From: Cranoglanis bouderius
Lineage: Eukaryota; Chordata; Actinopteri; Siluriformes; Cranoglanididae
DNA: 64,000 nucleotides
Direction: 5' to 3'
Assembly: GCA_023630585.1 (NCBI GenBank)
Contig: CM042547.1
Coordinates: 1,114,450-1,178,449, forward strand
Notes under the pieces: generated by a model
Told to the model about the DNA's origin: nothing
Seen by the model: only the letters and a program-made list of their open reading frames with translations
The model's database searches: none
Shown here: one piece after another, positions 9,944 to 20,910 of the stretch
Layout of the letters: every line of letters starts with the position of its first letter
Numbering within the stretch: the stretch's first letter is position 1
Position numbers and translations under genes: made by a program

Positions 9944-11524
9944 CAGTGGGTATAGAAAAGAATCACCCCCCTTTAAAATAAACACATTTTGTTACTTTTC
10001 AGCCTGAAATGAAGACGGACACAGTTTTTGTTTTATCCAGCTGTATTTACTCAGTGCAACTTATAACATCCAAGTGAAAGATATAACACCAACATGTCAG
10101 AAAATTTTTTACAAAATTAAAAACCAGAATCACTAAGTTGGAAAAGGATCACCCCCTCCTAAAAGTGACTTGTAAACTCAATCAGGTGTAGCTAATCACC
10201 TTCTCAATGGCACACAAAGCCATTTGACTTTCAACTCAGCTGTAGTCATTTTGATTATCTCAGCATGAAAAGAGCTTTCCTGGAGCATTTTGTAGTGCAA
10301 CTGAAGCAAACAATCAACTATGGGTGGCAAGGCACTGTCAAAAGATCTCCAGGATAAAATTGTGGACAGGTACAAGTCAGGAGATGGATACAAAAAAATT
10401 TCAAAGGCTTTATCAATGCCTAGAAGCAGAGTGAAGTCTATTATTAAGAAGTGGAAGGTATTTGGTACAACACAGACCCTCCCTGGATCAGGACGTCATG
10501 CCAAACTGGATGAAAGAGCCAGGAGGAAACTGGTCAGAGAGGCTACCAAGAGGCCTACAGTAACTCTGAAGCAGTTGCAGGAATTTATGACAAAGAGTGG
10601 TCATTGTGTGCATGTGACAACAATATCACAAATTCTCCACAAATGTGGCTTGTATGGGAGGGTTGCAAGAAAAAAGCCACTCCTTAAGAAACACCACATG
10701 AACACACCTTGAAGATTCTGAGGCCACATGGAAAAAGGTGTTATGGTCAGATGAGACTAAAATTGAATTATTTGGCCTCAACACAAAACGATATGTCTGG
10801 CGGAAATCCAATACAGCTCACCATCCAAATAACACCATTCCTACAGTAAAGCATGGAGATGGTAATATCCTGTTATGGAGGTATTTCTCTGCAGCAGGGA
10901 CTGGAGCACTTGTCAGGATAGAAGGAAAATGGATGGGGCAAAATACTGTCAAATTCTTGAGGAAAATCTGCTGCCCTCTGCCAGAAAGTTCTCAATGGGA
11001 AGAAGGTTTACCTTCCAACATGACAATGACCCAAAGCACACAGCAAAACTGACCACACAGTGGTTGAAGGAGAAAAAGATGAATGTCCTTGCATGGCCTC
11101 GTCAGAACCCAGACTTAAACCCCATTGAAAATCTGTGGAATGACTTGAAGACTGCAGTCCACAAACGGTCACCATCAAATTTAACTGAACATGAGCAGTT
11201 CTGCAAAGAAGAGTGGGCAAATATTGCAAAGTCTAGATGTGCAAAGTAAGTAGAGACATATCCCAACAGACTAAAGGCTGTAATTAAAAAATAAGGCAAA
11301 TTAAAGCAAGGGGGTGATCCTTTTTCCAACTCAGTGTTTCTGGTTTTAAATTTCTTTTTAAATTTTTATCTGATATGTTGGTGTTATATCTTTCACATGG
11401 ATGTTATAAGTTGCACTAAGTAAATACAGCTGGATAAAACAAAAACTGTCCATCTTCATTTCAGGCTGAAAAGCAACAAAATGTGATAATTTTAAAGGGG
11501 GGTGATTCTTTTCTATACCCACTG
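9944..11524 (+). mobile_element. Tc1-like element, full length, family C copy 1
   Basis: The left tip is cagtgggtatagaaaagaat and the right tip ends ctatacccactg, with TA at 9942-9943 and 11525-11526. Subterminal blocks (cagctgtatttactcagtgc, aacttataacatccaagtg) recur in inverted form at the right end. At 1581 bp it is full size. It carries a broken plus-strand transposase. This copy keeps a coding block (ccttaagaaacaccacatg) that the other family C copies lack. Confidence 0.92.
10320..11294 (+). pseudogene. Tc1-like transposase, broken (family C copy 1)
   Basis: It starts MGGKALSKDLQDKIVDRY at 10320 with an HTH region (KKISKALSMPRSRVKSIIKK), then a second HTH-like block (KRPTVTLKQLQEFMTKSG). 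The first frame ends at about 10712 after ARKKPLLKKHHMNTP, because the following block up to the LEDSEATWKKV region is deleted. A second frame from 10738 has MLWSDETKIELFGLNTKRYV with the first Asp; it shifts again near 10925 (an extra base in the GKWMGQN region). The third frame (10875-11249) has FQHDNDPKHTAK with the second Asp and NPDLNPIENLWNDL with the Glu. A stop (AK then taa) occurs at 11249. All catalytic residues are present but in three frames. Confidence 0.88.
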
Positions 11525-11576
11525 TATAGCAGTGTATATAGTTTTGCCTAAAACTAAATTTTTTTTGTAGAGTTTC

Positions 11577-11600
11577 AACAACAACAACAACAACAACAAC

Positions 11601-11649
<49 letters not shown>
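11577..11649. repeat. (CAA)n then (ATA)n microsatellite
   Basis: A compound trinucleotide repeat: caa units to about 11601, then ata units to about 11649. Confidence 0.95.
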
Positions 11650-12059
11650 TCATTTCTCCCCCTTGAAACAATCAATATTTCTTTTATTTTGAGTTTCAAA
11701 TATACTTCAAGCTAGAAGAGACAAACAGGTCTACCTTGATGTAGAGGGATCATTTGGAAGAGAAGTAAGTGGTTAATCATATGAATAATCATTATCTAGA
11801 CTGACTCATGATGCAGAATATAACCTTAGATATTTCTAATATAAGCATTTCCTTTTGCACATTCCTTTTCCTAGCACATACTAATACTGCTTTCGCCTAG
11901 ACTCGTTATTTGTATTTCCCAACCTCTGCCCAGGAAAAAACTAAGAAAGTGGTCCCTTAACTTGGAATGCTTCCTCTAGAAGAGACCACCCCGAGTTCCT
12001 CCAAGTTCCACTAGTGATGTCAAATCAACATGGATGCTTACATTATCAGCAGTAAACTG
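11650..12059. other. No gene recognised
   Basis: Unremarkable AT-rich sequence between two Tc1-like elements. Confidence 0.5.
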
Positions 12060-12984
12060 ATAATGTTTGTGCCACCTTTAGCAGCAATAATTGCAACCAA
12101 ACACTTCAGATAACTGGAGATCAGTCTTTCACTTACTTCTAGGACTAGGACTTACTCCTATGCTTTTGATCATTGTTTTGCTGCATAATCCAGTTGAGCT
12201 TGAGTTTCAACTTACAGACTGAAGATGGGACATTCTCCTTTAGAATTTTCTGGTAGAGAGCAGAATTTATGTTTCCCTCAATTATTGCAAGTTGTCCAGG
12301 CCCTGAAGCAGCAAAGCATCCCCACACCATCACACTGCCACCACCATGCTTGACCATAGGTATAATGTTCTTTTTTTGGTATTTGGTGTTTGGTTTACAC
12401 CAGATGTATCCGGACCTCTGTCTTCCAAACAGTTCAACTTTCGACTCATCAGTCCAGAACATTCTCCCAAAAGGTTTGAGGATCATCAAGGTGTATTTTG
12501 GCAAAATTCAGGCCAGCCTTAATGTTCTTCTTGGCTAGCAGTGGTTTTCACCTCACCACTCTTCTATGGATGCCATTTTGGCCCAGTGTCTTTCTGATAG
12601 TTTTCTTTCAATTTTGGCATAGTGTGTTACTGGGTAAGACCTTTTAACCAATTTCATGCTGTTGAAAAAGTTCTATTTAAGTGCTGATTTGCAGTAATCA
12701 GGCCTGGTTCGTCTAGTCCAGCTGAACCCCACTATGAATGCAGTTTTATTTCAATTCATTTGGGGAATTAGTAACTACGGGGGCAAATACATTTTCATAC
12801 AGGCCCAGTTGGTATTGGATAACTTTTTTGCTTCAATAAATAACATCGTTTAAAAACTGTATTTTGTGTTTACTCAGGTTGCCTTTGTTTTATCTTAGAT
12901 TTTGTTTTAATTTCTGAAACAAATTAGTATGAGACACAAAAACACAAGAAATCAGGATGGGGTACATACTTTTTCACAGCACTG
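12060..12984 (-). mobile_element. Tc1-like deletion derivative (family E)
   Basis: The right tip ends acatactttttcacagcact then g before TA (12985-12986), a known Tc1-type end. The left tip is missing; similarity begins near 'cctttagcagcaataattgc'. A minus-strand fragment (12504-12145) reads MILKPFGRMFWTDESKVELF, MVKHGGGSVMVWGCFAASGP and a decayed second-Asp motif, QQNNDQKHRS, in which the FQHDNDPKH pattern is altered. Most of the HTH region and the C-terminus are deleted. Confidence 0.8.
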
Positions 12985-13053
12985 TACAGACATACTGACT
13001 TGTTAAATCTATAACACTGACTACAGTCAGTCTCTGTTTTGAGAAGGAACATA

Positions 13054-13377
13054 CAGTGGGTAGAGAAAAGAATCACTCCCCAATTTTTTTTTTTTTTAAA
13101 TTAAAAAACAGAATCACTGAGTTGGAAAAAGGATCACCCCCTTGCTTAAATTTGCCTTAATTTTTTAATTACATCCTTTAGTCTGTTGGGATATGTCTCT
13201 ACTACCTTTGCACATCTAGACTTTGCAATATTTGCTGTATATTATATATTAGCTGTATTGGATTTCCGCCAGACATATCGTTTGGTGTTGAGGCCAAATA
13301 ATTCAATTTTAGTTTCATCTGACCATTACACCTTTTTCCATGTGGCCTCATAATCTTCAAGGTGCGAATCTTCATTG
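13054..13377 (-). mobile_element. Truncated family C Tc1 fragment
   Basis: It starts cagtgggtagagaaaagaat after TA at 13052-13053 and contains the family C blocks 'gagttggaaaaaggatcacc', 'tagtctgttgggatatgtct' and 'agacatatcgtttggtgttg'. A large internal deletion joins the C-terminal end directly to the WSDET region, and the sequence stops near 13377. Confidence 0.85.
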
Positions 13378-13440
13378 GGTTTAGATTGAGATTTCAGATT
13401 TAGATTCAGATTAATTGTCACGTCACATTTACTAAGGCAA

Positions 13441-13711
13441 GTGAAATTCTGTTGTGTGTGAAAATCCCAGGAGATCAGCAGTTTCTGAAATACTCAAACC
13501 AGTCCATCTGGTACCAACAACCATGTCACAGTTACAGACACGGCAATCACACTTTTTCTTCATTCTGATGTTTGATGTGAACATTAACTGAAGCTCCAGA
13601 CCTCTATCTGCATGATTTTATGCATTGCTCTGCTGCCACATAATTGGCTGATTAGATAACTGCATAAATGAGCAGGTGTACAGGTGTTCCTATTAAAGTG
13701 GACTGTGAGCG
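13441..13711 (-). mobile_element. Tc1-like fragment (family K, 'aataaagtgg' end)
   Basis: The right tip reads ggtgttcctattaaagtgga followed by ctgtgagcg and TA (13712-13713). That is the end of a well-known fish Tc1-like family whose tips resemble ggtgtacctaataaagtggc. Internal words 'ggagatcagcagtttctgaa' and 'actcaaaccagtccatctgg' also match that family. The transposase core is gone. Confidence 0.7.
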
Positions 13712-13722
13712 TATATACAACA

Positions 13723-13727
<5 letters not shown>

Positions 13728-13764
<37 letters not shown>

Positions 13765-13780
13765 AACATATATATATATA
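13728..13780. repeat. (CA)n and (TA)n microsatellite
   Basis: A CA run of about 32 bp followed by aaacaaacat and a short TA run. Confidence 0.95.
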
Positions 13781-15355
13781 TATACTTACTCCTGGGCAAA
13801 AAAAAGGATCAAGCCCAAAATGGCAAAATGATGGTCTTAACAAAAAATCATTGGTCAGAAAATTAGCAAGAATTAAACAAATGCACTACTAAGACCTCCT
13901 GTGTCACCATTTGCTCGTTTACTTTTGCTGCAATGACCTGTTTGGGGAAAAGCTAGAAACGGGGAAAAGCTAGAAACTGGGAAATTCATTTATATAGTCT
14001 TCTTGTAGGTAAAATCATCCAAAATACATGGCATGTTGGGTTTACATATTGCAATTCAGTGTTGAATTGCTTTCTTACTGCAATTTAACCAACAACTGAA
14101 CCAGACCACGAGCGCCTCACTTAGACAGTCTGCACTCAACTGATATTGCTGTGTTCTCACCTGCTTAAAAGAACTGCACCAAGGGAAAAAATGCAACCAG
14201 GCTTTCAAATGGACTAAGCACTGTGTATTTAAAAGCACTCATAGCTGGGCTGGAGTCCAGCCCTCCAGCACCTGAGTTGGAAACCTCTGATGTAGTGCAT
14301 TAAATAAAATTAACACTATGTGCAGGGGTCTGTCTCTCACACATCCTGTGACTAGCCCTCTCCCCTGATTGAGTGAGCTGGGTCAAGTGCCTGCAGGGGA
14401 AATTGTGTCCAGTTGGCACATCCTTCCATCTGCTGCGATGGCTCCAAATGCCTTTATGTAACCCCCTGCAGCCTATTCATTCCAAACTGGCTAAACATCC
14501 AGATATATTTCTGACCAAAAACAGTTGTGATTTATATGCAGAATTTTGGTGTCTTCTTGGAGTCTACTTCTTGGTGTCTATGCCCAAATATGTAAGCAGT
14601 AAAATAGGGCATGCTGTTATTGGACAGTAATCAACGATGGGGTGGTGTGATGCAGCCTGACAGGAAACCCAAAGCAACCCAAAACTATTTAAGAATGACA
14701 CTTTTTTTTAATCTCTTTAAAGTTACATTTAATGTTATAGAACATACCCTCAACAGGCTTTCTTTTTTCCTCTCATGTTACTGAGAAATCAGAAAGTGCA
14801 ATGTGCTCTGTCTTGAAAACAGAAAACTTACTGACTGTTACAAAGTGCTGACACTGGAGACTCCTTCCATTCATGATTACAATATCTTCTTACAGAAACC
14901 TTCACCATATTCAATGACTATATATTATTCTTTGCGAAATAGCAAAATGAAATTTAATACATTTTAGGAAATCATGTCTGTGTATCTAAGAATACATACA
15001 TGTTGAACAATCCAGCAATAAAAATTCAGAATGTACAACTGGGAAATCATAGATTAGCAGTGGAATTACTAAATTATCATGCATAATATTAATTATACAC
15101 ATAATATTGTTCAGTCATTTTGGTAGATTAAACCAAATTTACATGAACAGATTTTTAGATAGGGTGCATTCAAGTAAATTGGGATAGTTTAACTTAGTAG
15201 TATTTATTTTTCCGGGCTGCGAAGTGAAAATCAAATCTTGTATTACTAAACCCTTGCAGCATTGCCACTATATGAGCAAAATGTACAGTGTGTGAGAAAT
15301 ACGGAGCCCCTGAAGTGACCTGTGCAAAAAAAAAAAAAAAATCACAGAGACTTTC
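13781..15355. other. No gene recognised
   Basis: Mostly AT-rich, with a short perfect local repeat (ggggaaaagctagaaac twice, 13946-13977). No convincing frame or terminal repeat. Confidence 0.5.
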
Positions 15356-15406
15356 GCGTGTGCACGAGAAACTTTTCATGTGCACAAAAGTTTCTCGTGC
15401 GCACGC
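15356..15406. repeat. Short near-perfect hairpin
   Basis: Arms 15356-15376 and 15386-15406 are complementary at 20 of 21 positions around a 9-nt loop. The arm core is gcacgagaaactttt. It is not part of any element recognised here and may be a small foldback repeat. Confidence 0.8.
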
Positions 15407-15570
15407 ATTACAGTTTCCGGTGTGTGTGTATAGCTGTCTTCCGTTTGCGTCATGTCGCTCGGTGATTACATACCTATGTCAGGAAGCAAGAACAGAAGTA
15501 ATGTCTTTGTATTGAAGGCCAACTTTAAAATATATCTCTATAAATTCATGGGCATCCATGCTCTCGGTTT

Positions 15571-15573
<3 letters not shown>

Positions 15574-15642
<69 letters not shown>

Positions 15643-15661
15643 GCACACACACACACACACA
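15574..15661. repeat. (TA)n-(CA)n compound microsatellite
   Basis: A TA run to 15627 followed by a CA run to 15661, ending exactly where the next Tc1 tip begins. Confidence 0.95.
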
Positions 15662-16045
15662 CAGTGGGTATAGAAAAGTTAATATTACTGTGAACATGTG
15701 AAAGATATAACACCAACATGTCAGGAAAAAAAAAAATTAAAAACAGAATCACTGAGTTGGAAAAAGGATCAACTCCTTGCTTAAATTTGCCTTATTTTTT
15801 TAATTCCAGCCTTTAGTCTGTTGGGATATGTCTCTACTAACTTTGCACATCTAGACTTTGCAATATTTACCCACTCTTCTTTGCAGAACTGCTCAAGTTC
15901 AGTTAAATTTGATGGTGACCATTTCTGGACTGCAGTCTTCAAGTCATTCCACAGATTTTCAATGGGGTTTGAAAGAGCATGAAAAGAGCTTTCCTGGAGC
16001 ATTTTTCAGTCCTTGGTAGTGCAACTGAAGCAAACAATCAACTAT

Positions 16046-16986
16046 GGGTGGCAAGGCACTGTCAAAAGATCTCCAGGATAAAGTTGTCCGGCAAGCAAGT
16101 TCGGAAAATTTCAAAGGCTTCATCAATGCCTAGAAGCACAGTGAAGTCTATTATTAAGAAGTGGAAGGTATTTGGTAAAACACAGACCCTCCCTGGATCA
16201 GGACATCGCTCCAAACTGGATGAAAGAGCCAGGAGGAAACTGGTCAGAGAGGCTACCAAGAGGCCTACAGCAACTCTGAAGCAGTTGCAGGAATTTATGA
16301 CAAAGAGTGGTCATTGTGTGCATGTGACAACAATATCACAAATTCTCCACAAATGTGGCTGTATGGGAGGGTTGCAAGAAAAAAGCCACCCACGACTGAG
16401 CTTTGCCAAAACACACCTTGAAGATTCTGAGGCCACATGGAAAAAGGTGAAAAAGGTCAGATGAGACTAAAAGTGAATTATTTGGCCTAAACACAAAACA
16501 ATATGTCTGGCAGAAATCCAATACAGCTCAACATACAAATAACACCATTCCTACAGTAAAGCATGGAGGTGGTAATATCCTGTTATGGGGGTGTTTCTCT
16601 GCAGCAGGGACTGGAGCACTTGTCAGGATAGAAGGAAAATGGATGGGGCAAAATAACATCAAATTCTTGAGGAAAATCTGCTGTCCTCTGCCAGAAAGTT
16701 GTCAATGGGAACAAGATTTACCTTCCAACACGACAATGACCCAAAGCACACAGCAAAACTGACCACACAGTGGTTGAAGGAGAAAAAGGTGAATGTCCTT
16801 GCATGGCCTAGTCAGAGCCCAGACTTAAACCCCATTGAAAATCTGTGGAATGACTTGAAGACTGCAGTCCAGAAATGATCACCATCAAATTTAACAGAAC
16901 TTGAGAAGTTCTGCAAAGAAGAGTGGGCAAATATTGCAAAGTCTAGATGTGCAAAGTTAGTAGAGACATATCCCAACAGACTAAAG
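16046..16986 (+). pseudogene. Tc1-like transposase relic (rearranged family C copy)
   Basis: The relic begins MGGKALSKDLQD at 16046 but is soon shifted (KLSGKQVRKISKASSMPRST). It retains SIIKKWKVFGKTQTLPGSGH, LVREATKRPTATLKQLQEFM and SQILHKCG. It then has the 'agccacccacgactgagc' deletion junction shared with three other copies, a damaged WSDET site (aaaaaggtcagatgagac, missing the Leu-Trp stretch), TVKHGGGNILLWGCFSA, FQHDNDPKHT and SPDLNPIENLWNDL in several frames, plus a stop in the VQK region (aaatga near 16873). It is non-functional. Confidence 0.85.
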
Positions 16987-17252
16987 GTAAATGGTCTGCA
17001 CTTATATATATATAATATAGTGCCTTTTAACCTTCACGGTTCACAAAGCGCTTTATACTGTGTCTCATTCACCCATTCACGCACACACCAATGGCAGCAG
17101 AGCTACCATGCAAGGCACTGGCCTGCCACCGGGAGCAACTTGGGGTTCAGTGCCTTGCCCAAGGACACTTTGGCACATGGAGTCACGTGGGCCGAGAATA
17201 AAACCGCCAACCCTACGATTAGAGGTCAACCCGCTCTACCACCTGAGCCACA
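16987..17252 (-). mobile_element. tRNA-derived SINE inserted in Tc1 (SINE type 1)
   Basis: Read on the minus strand, the head contains TGGCTCAGGTGG (17250-17239), a good RNA polymerase III A box of tRNA type, followed by a decayed B-box region. The body contains ccttgcccaaggacacttt and gcaacttggggttcagtgcc, and the 3' end is agtgcagaccatttac. The same repeat, with a better B box, occurs at 35251-35496. I see no target duplication longer than 1-3 bases: the Tc1 sequence resumes directly (ctaaag before, gctgtaattaaag after). Confidence 0.75.
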
Positions 17253-17457
17253 GCTGTAATTAAAGGAAAAGTTGGTTCAACAAAATGGGGGGTGATCCTT
17301 TTTCCAACTCAGTGGAAAAAAAACATCACTTTGATGTTATAAGTTGCACTGAGTAAATACAGCTGGATAAAACAAAAACTGTGTCTGTCTTAATTTCAGG
17401 CTGTAAAGCAACAAAATGTGATTATTTTAAAGGGGTGATTCTTTTTTATACCCACTG

Positions 17458-18892
17458 TATTTACAGCAACCATGTATACAGGAATTTTCCAATGCCTGTA
17501 CGCATATAAACCTCATATTCGAAATATGGCTGCAACTCACATGTTCTCTTTGTGCCATTTTGGAGCCAGGCCAACATTATTGGCATTAATGTTACATTAC
17601 ATAACAATAAACTAGCCTTAACTTTATTGATCTTGAGACTTTTTTTTTTTTTTTAATCTTAAGATTTGTCAAGAGAACTGGAACAGGTGAGTGTCACTTG
17701 GTGCCCCCTGGGTAATGTAGGTTATGTAGGGTAATTATGAACTGCCCAGAACCTGATATGAAGAAGGCAGAAAAGAGTACTGGCAGCTTGTGAGAAGTGC
17801 CGGTATGCAGGAAAAAGTCACAGTACACCAATCTGTTTTGAAACAAAGTATGCAAACATTTGCAAATTATGCTGTAGAAATAGTTTGTTTTGCTGGTGGT
17901 ATAGTGAAACTCAAGGATTGAAAAACTATGTTCATTAAATGCATCTTGTTTTTGAAAAAATTATTTATGAGCACTTGTAAAAGCTTTAACATACAATATA
18001 TTGTGCAACCCGCATACACAATGCACACTGTACAATTTTATTAATTGTATACTCTCTGTTTTTTGTGGTGCTAGTTCCCTATCACATGTCCAGTAAATCG
18101 AAAATCTCCATCTGAGTGATGTTTTCAGGCCCGGCTAGTCCATAGATCACTGGCAAAGGGAAGACCTTGTGGCAACATTGAACAGACAGACGTCAGGGTT
18201 GCTGTGCTACCACAAGCTAATCAGACAAGCCATCCCTGGCTTGTTTTTTTACTAAAGCTCCACTGCTTGAGAGCATGTCACACAGAACTGGCCAGGGTCA
18301 GCCACCCAGTATACACCTTCAACCTTGCCAGCATGTGCTATGAAGTGTTGTTCTGCGTCAGTGACAGGCTTGTTATTGACTGCGTCACAGCAATTGGATT
18401 TTTCAAGGACTAGAGCATTACCCTTTTAACCTTTTAAAAGCTATATAACTGTCTGCTTCTGCACTTTATTTTACAAAAAAATATTTACTAACATCTTTTA
18501 ATGTCAGTGTAACATGACAACACCCAAAAGCATGGTTAAAATCTCCTTAAGTACAAATTTAATGTATTATATATACAAATACCCTAAGCAGCTAAGACAA
18601 TCTGAATATTCTAAGCAGGGTTATAAGGTCATCTCTGAATAAACAAAATGCAATAGGAAAACAGTACGGAAATTTTATACAAAGCCCTTTTATTGAATTA
18701 TGGTCGGCTCATAAAGCAACACGGACAGGATGCTAGTCTAGACAAACTTTTATTGACCCCAGAGAAGAAATGTATTCTCCTTCTGCAGGAACAACTCTGT
18801 GTGACTTTGAGTTCACTGACATGCATAAATGCAAAGACATATCATACTATAACTATTAACAGCATTAACAGAAAAACCAAAAACAATAAATA
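17458..18892. other. No gene recognised
   Basis: Contains poly-T at 17640-17654. A moderately GC-balanced patch around 18060-18420 has no convincing coding frame. No repeat ends recognised. Confidence 0.5.
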
Positions 18893-19202
18893 TGTTCATT
18901 CATTAATTTTTAGTAACCACTTTATCCTGTTCAGGCTCTCAGTGGATCCAGAGCATATTCCTGGAACACTGGGTGTGAGACAAGAATACACCCTGGATAT
19001 AACACCAGTCTATCTCAAGGCACCATGCTCACACACATATTCACGTTTTGGGCGGCAGGCTGAAACTGGAGAACCTGGATAAAACCCACATGGATACAAA
19101 GACAACATGCACAGAAACTCCACAGAGAAAGTAACATGAGCTCAGGATTGAACCTGGGACCCTGGAGGAGTAAGGTGTCTACCCACTGCCCCACCATGCC
19201 AT
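18893..19202 (-). mobile_element. SINE-like repeat (type 2), minus strand
   Basis: On the minus strand it reads ggcatggtggggcagtgggt, then ggttcaatcctgagc (a B-box-like word at the expected distance), a ctccatgcatgttgtcttt-like block, 'ccaggttctccagtttcag', and ends tcctgaacaggataaagtgg followed by ttactaaaaattaatgaatg. The copy at 32284 shows the same order. The copy is old and diverged. Confidence 0.65.
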
Positions 19203-19380
19203 ACAATAACTATGTAAACGTATTTATACAGTACCATGAAAGATATAAAATGGACAATACTCACAGTATTCACATTAATACTGTATGTCTTTGTTTTAGA
19301 TAATCTAACCTCTTATAGGTTTACATTTTATATTGTAAATGTATACTATGCATTCATGATCTCAGGGCTGTATTATTGAA

Positions 19381-19411
<31 letters not shown>

Positions 19412-19864
19412 ATGTGCTGCTGTAATGTAACTCATTACCAATAAACAATACAATAAATCACACTTCCCCAGAGAAAGGCAGAGATAAATCTGGGAGCTTG
19501 TGGTTTCCCTTGCTGTAGAAAAACTGAAGGGGTGTACCATGAGAAACTGGGAAACAATGGCAGCTTACTATTTTTAGATGATCTGCGTGCATGTTCCCTA
19601 TACTGATGTACAAACAAACATATCAAGTGGTGTATATTTACATGCAGAGAGAAAGAAAACGAGTGAAATAAACACAACCCTGAATCCATTTGTCTCCACT
19701 GTCCACTACATAATCATATATACTCAAACAAAAGTGAAAATTAAATTTCCATCGGTCTATCATCTTCACCCTGGTTTATTTCTTGCTGTGCAACAGTCTA
19801 ACATTAACAGAAAACCAAAACAGATCATATTTGAGATTCAGGTTCATCATACAAATGGAATTTA
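19203..19864. other. No gene recognised; contains (AAAT)n at 19378-19413
   Basis: AT-rich spacer with one tetranucleotide microsatellite of about nine units. Confidence 0.55.
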
Positions 19865-20910
19865 CAGTGGGTATAGAAAAGAATCACCCCCCTTTAAAAT
19901 AATCATGTTTAGTTGCTTTTCAGCCTGAAATGAATAACACCAACCTGTCAGGAAAAAAACAGACAGGTTTTTCCACTGAGTTGGAAAAAGGATCACCCGC
20001 TTGTGTCAGTATTTTGTTGAACCACCTTTTGCTTTAATTACTTTACTTTAGTCTGTTGCTTTAGTCTGTTGGGATATGTCTCTACTAACTTTGCACATCT
20101 AGACTTTGCAATATTTGCTTTCTGGCAAACTTTCTGGCAGAGGGCAGCAGATTTTCCTCAAGAGTTTGACAGTATTTCGCCCCATCCATTTTTCCTTCTA
20201 TCCTGACAAGTGCTCCAGTCCCTGCTGCAGAGAAACACCCCCATAACAGGATATTACCACCTCCATGCTTTACTGTAGGAATGGTGTTATTTGGATGGTG
20301 AGCTGTATTGGACTTCCGCCAGACATATCGTTTGGTGTTGAGGCCAAATAATTCAATTTTAGTCTCATCTGACCATAACACCTTTTTCCATGTGACCTCA
20401 GAATCTTCAAGGTGCGTTTTGGCAAAGCTCAGTCGTGGGTGGCTTTTTCTTGCAGCCCTCCCATACAAGCCACATTTGTGGAGAATTTGTGATATTGTTG
20501 TCACATGCACACAATGATCACTCTTTGTCATAAATTCCTGCAACTGCTTCAGAGTTGCTGTAGGCCTCTTGGTAGCCTCTCTCACCAGTTTCCTCCTGGC
20601 TCTTTCATCTAGTTTGGAGCGATGTCCTGATCCAGGGAGGGTCTGTGTTGTACCAAATGCCTTCCACTTCTTAATAATAGACTTCACTGTGCTTCTAGGC
20701 ATTGATAAAGCCTTTGAAACTTTTTTGTGTCCATCTCCTGACTTGTGCCTGTCCACAACTTTATCCTGGAGATCTTTTGAAAGTGCCTTGCCACCCATAG
20801 TTGATTGTTTGCTTCAGTTGCACTACCAATGACTGAAATGCTCCAGGAAAGCTCTTTTCATGCTGAGCTAATCAAAATGACCACAGCTGGTCACAGTTGA
20901 AAGTCAAATG
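19865..20910 (-). mobile_element. Family C Tc1 element, truncated at N-terminal side (copy at 19.9 kb)
   Basis: The left tip cagtgggtatagaaaagaat follows TA (19863-19864). Similarity ends abruptly after gaaagtcaaatg at 20910, so the second terminal repeat is absent. A further internal deletion removes the part of the transposase between the second Asp region and the C-terminus. Confidence 0.87.
20085..20798 (-). pseudogene. Tc1-like transposase, longest family C frame, internal deletion
   Basis: An uninterrupted 237-codon frame starts MGGKALSKDLQDKVVDRHKS at 20798. It has the HTH (KVSKALSMPRSTVKSIIKKW), the linker GHRSKLDERARRKLVREATK, the second HTH (TLKQLQEFMTKSDHCVHVTT), VLWSDETKIELFGLNTKRYV with the first Asp, and TVKHGGGNILLWGCFSAAGT. 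After ENLLPSARKFA it jumps to a short unrelated tail (RKQILQSLDVQS), so the FQHDNDPKH Asp and the NPIENLW Glu are both lost. It crosses the ARKSHPRLSFAK deletion junction in frame because its adenine run has five bases, where the sister copies have six. It could encode a DNA-binding protein without catalysis, but there is no sign of selection. Confidence 0.85.

Larger units (their letters stand above)
15662..17457 (+). mobile_element. Rearranged family C Tc1 element with two C-terminal ends and a SINE insert
   Basis: Both tips match the family C end (cagtgggtatagaaaag at 15662; ctttttatacccactg ending 17457, then TA). Inside, 15780-15973 is the minus-strand C-terminal part of the transposase (NPIENLWNDLKTAVQKW). 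Near 15975 the sequence switches without a gap to the plus-strand N-terminal side (gcatgaaaagagctttcctg) and runs on through the full transposase region. The element therefore carries the same end twice in inverted orientation and lacks the native N-terminal-side terminus. A SINE splits it at 16987-17252. The left flank is CA rather than TA. Confidence 0.85.

Noticed and set aside
13584..13892. Frames with long CVCVCV or HTHTHT runs (also at 9559, 15452, 23626, 32504, 39075)
   Set aside because: Translations of TG/CA and TA microsatellites, not proteins.
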